Positions 60,401 through 64,000 of a DNA stretch of 64,000 nt are shown piece by piece; within the stretch, counting starts at the first letter, position 1, and each line of letters opens with the position of its first letter. The translations under genes were made by a program, and so were the position numbers. The notes under the pieces are model-generated. The model worked only from the letters and a program-made list of their open reading frames with translations, had not been told where the DNA came from and did not search any database. Origin of the DNA: Schlesneria paludicola DSM 18645 (GTDB lineage Bacteria > Planctomycetota > Planctomycetia > Planctomycetales > Planctomycetaceae). Location of the stretch: assembly GCA_945862235.1 (NCBI GenBank), contig CAMAYU010000009.1:1-64000 (forward strand), read 5' to 3'.

Positions 60401-60682
60401 CAAACGGAAGCCCGCGTTGCCGCGTTGCAGCCGCTGCCGGAACGGACGCGCCGCACGCTCTTGGAACTCGAACGAACTATCGACTGGACGACCGCGACCG
60501 CGTTGCTCCACCGGTTGCTCGGCGACCTGCTGACCGAGGCGCGTTACGTCCCGCTGTGGGAAGTGGATGAGTACCTCGTCACCCGCAAACATCTCATCGG
60601 GCTTCCGCCGCGCCCGATGCACACGTACGACGACATCGAACGCTGGACGCTGCAATCGTGGTATCCGCAGGACGCGCCGTGA
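57458..60682 (+). CDS. large exported protein with family-5 solute-binding domain
   Basis: Up to 1074 residues. ATG 57458 overlaps the FHA gene stop (ATGA). The first 50 codons mostly translate a palindromic repeat; the signal peptide only begins near residue 55 (FVGVAVLVMGLLASARFAFA), so GTG at about 57627 may be the real start. A charged helical region follows (90-500), then an oligopeptide-binding-like domain (VASGPFPTAAEERARLLMTQ, REIKFTLKLRRADWESRGLV). A Pro/Ala insertion containing a half family A repeat splits that domain. No ABC permease is nearby, so import is not its evident role. Confidence 0.75.
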   Translation: MNERSEVQRGRVMCGWGRRFAAPRRECDPVLRRVGDHWGPRSADPSHTALSLTRHFVGVAVLVMGLLASARFAFAQASKEDVPPPKYSEMVLPSGEDLLRGKPFDWIVLRTEDVLVVEPTSPRPDPLGRLTLRHKQAEVVYFRALKYRPARMAEADQLLQRDRGADADKVRAAVEVPLAAARNRMQDCQAALQKLAVTLLDDSVDPDYVLETRFIQRIVHYEDLVLRRVEQLVAEGRVSLAYDLMLLVGRRHRDNNARIKEELEEDEATTASNIADLTTRRQELRDEREALRKLPASKRTAGSKKRESDIDNGIDSFTKESKEWEEDLVAIRKKLRFARPKDFPKPDPLQKDDILFPSWPKFDETYVKLVLKDAELQAARNDFDGAWRLLEEIWKPGGVVIGLSVQMGSVVDRLVGPLVQRQDYRQARHYINRLAALEPEHATVQKWRGPLIGQANAAIGDARAAASRGEAAAAVQSIERAARIWPESPGLKEAHRELTDRHQSVRVGVLRVANTVASGPFPTAAEERARLLMTQTLFEPTRIGEQGVRYRSSYFEAWEPADLGREIKFTLKLRRADWESRGLVTSADVQSELAVRLDPQRPSFDERLAGFVAGISVQSPSEFTVRFHRLPLRLESLWQFPVAVQRGSLSLNEDLLPGNLLRESVSTPTRSVSKDAPQQDLPAPAAPPSERGLDDPADATRPDSIAPAAPPSVPLPPPTSSPIAPSFVASSLVTIPAELGRQRFTRVSANEHQAVFHRARPQPASTRLRHVNEVVEVKYDSWEKSLQGLLRGEVTLLPTVDLRDLKGLQDDGRFFVMQYALPQSHFLMFQSKTAALRDGQLRRAILHTVPRERLLREVVLKDAPASHGRLVTGPFASSSYGYNRLLKPPAYDPQLAAALAQTAKKQLGGTLPPLRLLCPDDPVLREAARAMIAEWKRVGLTVTLVEDAAPDAALTRDDWDICYRTARFVEPIADIWPLLTLQTEARVAALQPLPERTRRTLLELERTIDWTTATALLHRLLGDLLTEARYVPLWEVDEYLVTRKHLIGLPPRPMHTYDDIERWTLQSWYPQDAP
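57496..57600. repeat. palindromic repeat, family G, copy 2, inside a coding start
   Basis: 33-bp arms 57496-57528 and 57568-57600 (GTGTGGCTGGGG...), between the ATGA overlap and the signal peptide of the solute-binding-like protein. Confidence 0.85.
59455..59484 (+). repeat. half family A repeat within a gene
   Basis: ACACCAACCCGCAGCGTGAG.. resembles one family A arm. It is read in frame as TPTRSVSKDA in the solute-binding-like protein, at the start of a low-complexity Pro/Ala segment. Confidence 0.6.
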
Positions 60683-60746
60683 TCGAGTTCGGCGTCAGTT
60701 TGAGTGCCACAGTGCGAGCGAAGCCGTGAGAGGGAGTGAGAGAACC

Positions 60747-62351
60747 GTGAGTCGAAGTCGTTTCCTAAACAGTGCCGGGACGGGAACCGTAGTCCGGACT
60801 ACGGTCTCCGCTCATGACGACACTGCGAACCGATGCCCCGCACTTCAACCTCGCACTCACATCTCGCTCCTCGCCCTGCTGGTCGGGCTGATGTTGTTCG
60901 GTGCGACACCCGTCTCCGCCGCAGATCCCTCCGCCGAGCTACCCGTCGATGTGCGGCCCTATCGTGTCCGGTTGGCGATCGCGTTTGATGCGCCGCAGCT
61001 TTCGGAAGCGGCTCAGCGAGAAATGCTTCTTGCCACGGAGCAGGCGGCGCGGCGGTGTGTTGGTTCCATGTGGCAGTTGCGTGTGGAGTCTTTACCGTGG
61101 CTGCAACCGGTCAGTGCGGCGGGACTGTCGCGACTCAAAGTGGCCGAATTGGTCGAGCGTGCCGATCCGCAGGAACTGCCCGGTGAACCGGTGGAGGTTT
61201 GGTTTGTGGCCACCGTTCAAGCGGCTCGGCCCGGCTATCGGGTCGAGGTGCGAGCGTGGCAGCCAGAGATTCAACTTGCGCTGGCCAGTGTCGGCGAGCG
61301 CGTGGTCGATCCGCGCGACGTTCCGCTCGCCATTCTGAAGTTGAGTTGGCAGACGTTTCGCCCGGTCGGTGTCGTGGAAGGAGTGGACGGGCACACGGTG
61401 CAAGTTCGACTGCGTGCGGGGGCGCTCACTGCACCCGATGTCCGCTTCGCGCTGGCTCAACCGAAGGACATCTTCGTTCCGTCGATCGCCGTTCGCAGTC
61501 GCGAGAATCGAGTCGAGAGATTGTTGCCGATTCCGTGGACGTATCTCACCGCGACCGAGGTTTCCGGCTCATTGATGACGGCCAACGTCGGAAGTGGCCT
61601 TCGTTCGCCGATCAGTGCCAAGCAGCGCGGACGCAATGAGACGATCGTCGTGGCCGTGCGTCCACAGCAGCAGGTCACACGATTGGAACTGGCCACGCAA
61701 ACCAAGCCGTCGCTCCCGTTGGTCGCGCATCGCATCGAACTGTGGAGTTCACCCGCGACGCCGGTTCAAGACGATCCCGTCGCGCGGTTGGAGACACTCG
61801 TGGGAGAGTTGCTGACTGACCGACGTGGCCTCGTGACGATCGCCGTGGATCGCGAACGACCGCTCGTGTGGCTGTTCGCCTACAGCGGGCAATACCTGCT
61901 GGCACGAGTCCCCTTCGTCCCCGGAGTGGCTTCTCAGGTGAGACTCGAAGTTCCCGATGACTCCACCAGACTGGCGGCGGAAGCCGACGTGCAAATGCTT
62001 CAAGGGCAGCTCATCGACGCGGTCGCCGTTCGTAATACTCAGATCGGACTGATTCGAGCGGCCGCCAAGCAGCGAGACTGGAAAGAGCAGGAGTCCAGAC
62101 TGGCGGGACTCGCCAAGCTGGATGATGCCCAATCGTTTCTTGACCGCCTCGCCGCAGTGCGCGTCCCGGCGGTGAACGCCGCGAAGTCGCGCAAGGACAA
62201 GACCGGCGAGGCTCGGATCAACCGCCTCTGCGACGAAATGGCCACGCTGATCCGGCAGTACCTGAGCGAAGACCGAATCAAACAGCTCAACGAAGAAGCG
62301 ACGGAACTTCGCAAGGCCGATGCCGAAGCGGAGGAGAAGGAAAAGGGATGA
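60747..62351 (+). CDS. exported protein of unknown family, last gene of the ExbBD/FHA cluster
   Basis: GTG at 60747, after AGGGAG, gives about 534 residues; the frame is open back to 60567. A late signal peptide (ISLLALLVGLMLFGATPVSA) is followed by VDVRPYRVRLAIAFDAPQLS, beta-rich regions (VEGVDGHTVQVRLRAGALTA, ETIVVAVRPQQQVTRLELAT) and a C-terminal charged helix ending AEAEEKEKG. No family is recognised. It starts 64 nt after the solute-binding-like gene and is read in the same direction, so it should be periplasmic and part of the same system. Confidence 0.65.
   Translation: MSRSRFLNSAGTGTVVRTTVSAHDDTANRCPALQPRTHISLLALLVGLMLFGATPVSAADPSAELPVDVRPYRVRLAIAFDAPQLSEAAQREMLLATEQAARRCVGSMWQLRVESLPWLQPVSAAGLSRLKVAELVERADPQELPGEPVEVWFVATVQAARPGYRVEVRAWQPEIQLALASVGERVVDPRDVPLAILKLSWQTFRPVGVVEGVDGHTVQVRLRAGALTAPDVRFALAQPKDIFVPSIAVRSRENRVERLLPIPWTYLTATEVSGSLMTANVGSGLRSPISAKQRGRNETIVVAVRPQQQVTRLELATQTKPSLPLVAHRIELWSSPATPVQDDPVARLETLVGELLTDRRGLVTIAVDRERPLVWLFAYSGQYLLARVPFVPGVASQVRLEVPDDSTRLAAEADVQMLQGQLIDAVAVRNTQIGLIRAAAKQRDWKEQESRLAGLAKLDDAQSFLDRLAAVRVPAVNAAKSRKDKTGEARINRLCDEMATLIRQYLSEDRIKQLNEEATELRKADAEAEEKEKG
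60786..60805. repeat. perfect 20-bp palindrome
   Basis: ACCGTAGTCCGGACTACGGT is fully self-complementary. It lies between the GTG start and the signal peptide of the last cluster gene, so it is translated if that start is right. Confidence 0.85.
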
Positions 62352-62463
62352 GGTCTGGCTAAACCTCGCGCGGCGCGAGAGGAGAGGCTGGCAAGCCGAC
62401 GTACGAGAGGTCAGACCGTCGAACTCATGGTCGAACAGCTTGAGATTGCGGAGTTGTTCAAAT

Positions 62464-62532
62464 CTAGCCCGACGCGCAAGCGAGGGCTTCACCTTCATCG
62501 AATGCCCAGCCCTCGCTTGCGCGTCGGGCTAG
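62464..62532. repeat. palindromic repeat, family C, copy 2
   Basis: 25-bp arms 62464-62488 and 62508-62532, at the 3' end of the cluster before the convergent carbonic-anhydrase-like gene. Confidence 0.9.
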
Positions 62533-62543
62533 TTTTGAGAAGC

Positions 62544-63203
62544 TCACTCACCACTCTTCGTATCGAATGCCGCGCGGAATCCGGCGCTGTTGTTGACGTA
62601 GAGTTGGTACGTCGCGGCGAGTCGCTGTCGTTGAGCCTCGCTGAGTTCCTTCAACTGCCGGGCGGGACAGCCTGCCCAAAGCGTGTGCGGCGGAACGTGA
62701 GTCCCTTCCATCACGACGGCACCGGCGGCAATGAGTGCCCCCGCGCCGATCACGCAGCGGCTGAGAACTGTGGCGGAGATGCCAATCAACGCGCCGTCTC
62801 CCACGGTCGAACCATGAACGATCGCGCGGTGCCCGAGCGTGACGCGATCTCCAAGAATGCACGGATAGCCGTGATCGACGTGCAGGATCGAGCCGTCCTG
62901 CACGTTGGTCTCTTCACCGACCTCGATCCACTCGAAGTCGCCTCGCAAAACGCAGCCAAACCAAATCGAACTGCGCGCCTTCAAGCGGACTCGGCCCATC
63001 ACGATCGCGCCGGGTGCGACGAACGCCGTGGAGTCGATCACGGGGCGGGAATGAATCGCCCGCCAGTCCCAGTGAGAGTCGGGGTACGGTACCAGTGGCT
63101 CGGGTGGGAGCGACTCGCCGAGCAGCGGCCAGTCTCGCAGAAGAGTCTCGCGGTCGGTCGATACCGAGTCCACGTTGCGCGATGCTTCTGGCACGCTCTC
63201 CAT
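62544..63203 (-). CDS. gamma-carbonic-anhydrase-like hexapeptide-repeat protein
   Basis: A 219-residue left-handed beta-helix protein of the gamma-CA/YrdA group. Hexapeptide repeats run from FVAPGAIVMGRVRLKARSSI to VIGAGALIAAGAVVMEGTHV. The zinc His ligands appear in ILHVDH and LGHRAIVHG. PARQLKELSEAQRQRLA is the usual C-terminal helix. It either hydrates CO2 or acts as a related hydrolase; activity cannot be read from sequence. The N-terminal 45 residues are longer than usual. Convergent with the ExbBD/FHA cluster. Confidence 0.88.
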   Translation of the reverse strand: MESVPEASRNVDSVSTDRETLLRDWPLLGESLPPEPLVPYPDSHWDWRAIHSRPVIDSTAFVAPGAIVMGRVRLKARSSIWFGCVLRGDFEWIEVGEETNVQDGSILHVDHGYPCILGDRVTLGHRAIVHGSTVGDGALIGISATVLSRCVIGAGALIAAGAVVMEGTHVPPHTLWAGCPARQLKELSEAQRQRLAATYQLYVNNSAGFRAAFDTKSGE

Positions 63204-63258
63204 TTTGAAAGTCCTTCTTATCGGGTCGCGATTGAGTGGTGGCGGCGTTTGATCGGAG

Positions 63259-63404
63259 CGTAGGGTAAGCGTCTCGCTTGCCAGCCAGTTCCGTTAGTCA
63301 TTCGGCATCGTGCCAATCCGCCTGTCGCCAACGGGGGGTTCAATGGCCCGACTCTAATCTCAATATCTCAAGAGTCGATGGGCAAGCGAGGCGCTTACCC
63401 TACG
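63259..63404. repeat. palindromic repeat, family B, copy 4
   Basis: 24-bp arms 63259-63282 and 63381-63404 with an unusually long 98-nt spacer, between the LRR/PDZ and carbonic-anhydrase-like genes. Confidence 0.82.
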
Positions 63405-63431
63405 GGCATTCGAGTGCTGTTCGCGGCGGAT

Positions 63432-64000
63432 TCAAATTTTGAATTCGTCGAGTTCGACCGTGAGGCACTTTTCCTCGCCGTCGCGCAGATAGATGACGGT
63501 CACGATGTCGCCCGGTTGTCGCAAACCGATTTGCTCGACCAGAGTTTCAAAGTTTGGGATGGCGACACCGTCAAACTCAAGGACCACGTCTTCCGGTTGA
63601 AGTCCGGCGGCATCACCCGGTCCGTCGGGGACGAGACGACTGATGACCAATCCGTTCTCAACCAGCCCGCTTGACGGTTGCACTCCCATAAACGCGGGGC
63701 CTCGTTCGGCAACGACACCTTGCAAGTCCGCTTTGAGTTGCGCGAGGGCTTCCGGAGAAATCTTCGCTCCGGTCGGTCCCTTGATGACGTACAGCGCGGA
63801 TCGCTGCTGGAATCGAGCGGCAGGTTGAAAGTCCTCAATCCGTCGGAGGTACTTGAGGCCCTCGTCGCCACCGATCCACTGACGATTGATCATCGCCGCC
63901 TTGATGGGAGGAGGCGGGGCGTCGCTGTCGGGGTCTTCGTCAACGTGGAACCGGACGAGTCCACCGAGCTTGCGGAACGCCGCCAGCGCACGCCGATGGC
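63432..64000 (-). CDS. C-terminal part of an LRR/PDZ protein, 5' end beyond window
   Basis: The frame is open to the right edge. Residues before the first Met (ALAAFRKLGGLVRFHVDEDP) and after it (WIGGDEGLKYLRRIEDF) look like leucine-rich repeats. The end is a PDZ domain (FMGVQPSSGLVENGLVISRL, GDAAGLQPEDVVLEFDGVAI, IVTVIYLRDGEEK). Exported LRR/PDZ proteins are common in Planctomycetes; the PDZ may bind protein C-termini. Length and export signal cannot be judged here. Confidence 0.75.
   Translation of the reverse strand, partial: HRRALAAFRKLGGLVRFHVDEDPDSDAPPPPIKAAMINRQWIGGDEGLKYLRRIEDFQPAARFQQRSALYVIKGPTGAKISPEALAQLKADLQGVVAERGPAFMGVQPSSGLVENGLVISRLVPDGPGDAAGLQPEDVVLEFDGVAIPNFETLVEQIGLRQPGDIVTVIYLRDGEEKCLTVELDEFKI

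Noticed and set aside
57458-60682. A peptide ABC importer operon
   Set aside because: Only a binding-protein-like domain is present; neighbouring genes are ExbBD/FHA and an unknown exported protein, with no permease or ATPase.

Overview
The window looks like an ordinary chromosomal stretch from a GC-rich member of the Planctomycetes. The evidence is a Tat-exported DUF1501 protein, a CotH-kinase lipoprotein beside a DUF4956 membrane protein, a Minf_1886-type protein (a family known mainly from Planctomycetes and Verrucomicrobia), a fused SecD-SecF, and many large planctomycete-style secreted proteins (HEAT, PQQ-propeller, LRR/PDZ). Intergenic regions are full of short inverted repeats. I saw no rRNA, tRNA, CRISPR array, phage module or intact transposase.

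Left part (1-13 kb): aconitase (cut by the left edge), then a decayed type IV pilus / type II secretion locus (broken pilM- and pilN-like genes, a lone response regulator, one intact pseudopilin), an HD-GYP phosphodiesterase, and a 1.5 kb stretch of pilin and other gene debris. That stretch holds an unusual 21-bp-period repeat array that reverses orientation in its middle. CotH, DUF4956 and TPR genes follow.

13-35 kb: the translational throttle ATPase EttA; a type I secretion-like set (TolC, HlyD and an ABC exporter whose ATPase catalytic motifs are degenerate); a TerC protein; a YugP-type protease; CsrA with a hibernation-factor-like gene; a bicarbonate uptake pair (sbtA-sbtB) divergent from a LysR regulator; glycerate 2-kinase; an FAD dehydrogenase; and the conserved tgt-yajC-secDF operon, which ends in a clear Rho-independent terminator.

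35-50 kb: DUF1501, HEAT, PQQ-propeller, Minf_1886, biotin synthase, a thioredoxin-fold protein lacking one Cys of its CXXC, small Cys-rich and antitoxin-like genes, LepA, a second TerC, and an Old Yellow Enzyme homologue.

50.7-62.4 kb: the most interesting unit. Seven co-directional genes encode a TonB-like protein, ExbB, ExbD, a second ExbD fused to an N-terminal zinc ribbon, a 1187-residue FHA-transmembrane-beta-propeller protein, a 1074-residue protein with a family-5 solute-binding domain, and an exported protein of unknown family. I infer a proton-motive-force-driven, FHA-regulated cell-envelope machine. Most junctions in the unit carry a palindromic repeat, each from a different family. 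A gamma-carbonic-anhydrase homologue and the C-terminus of an LRR/PDZ protein close the window.
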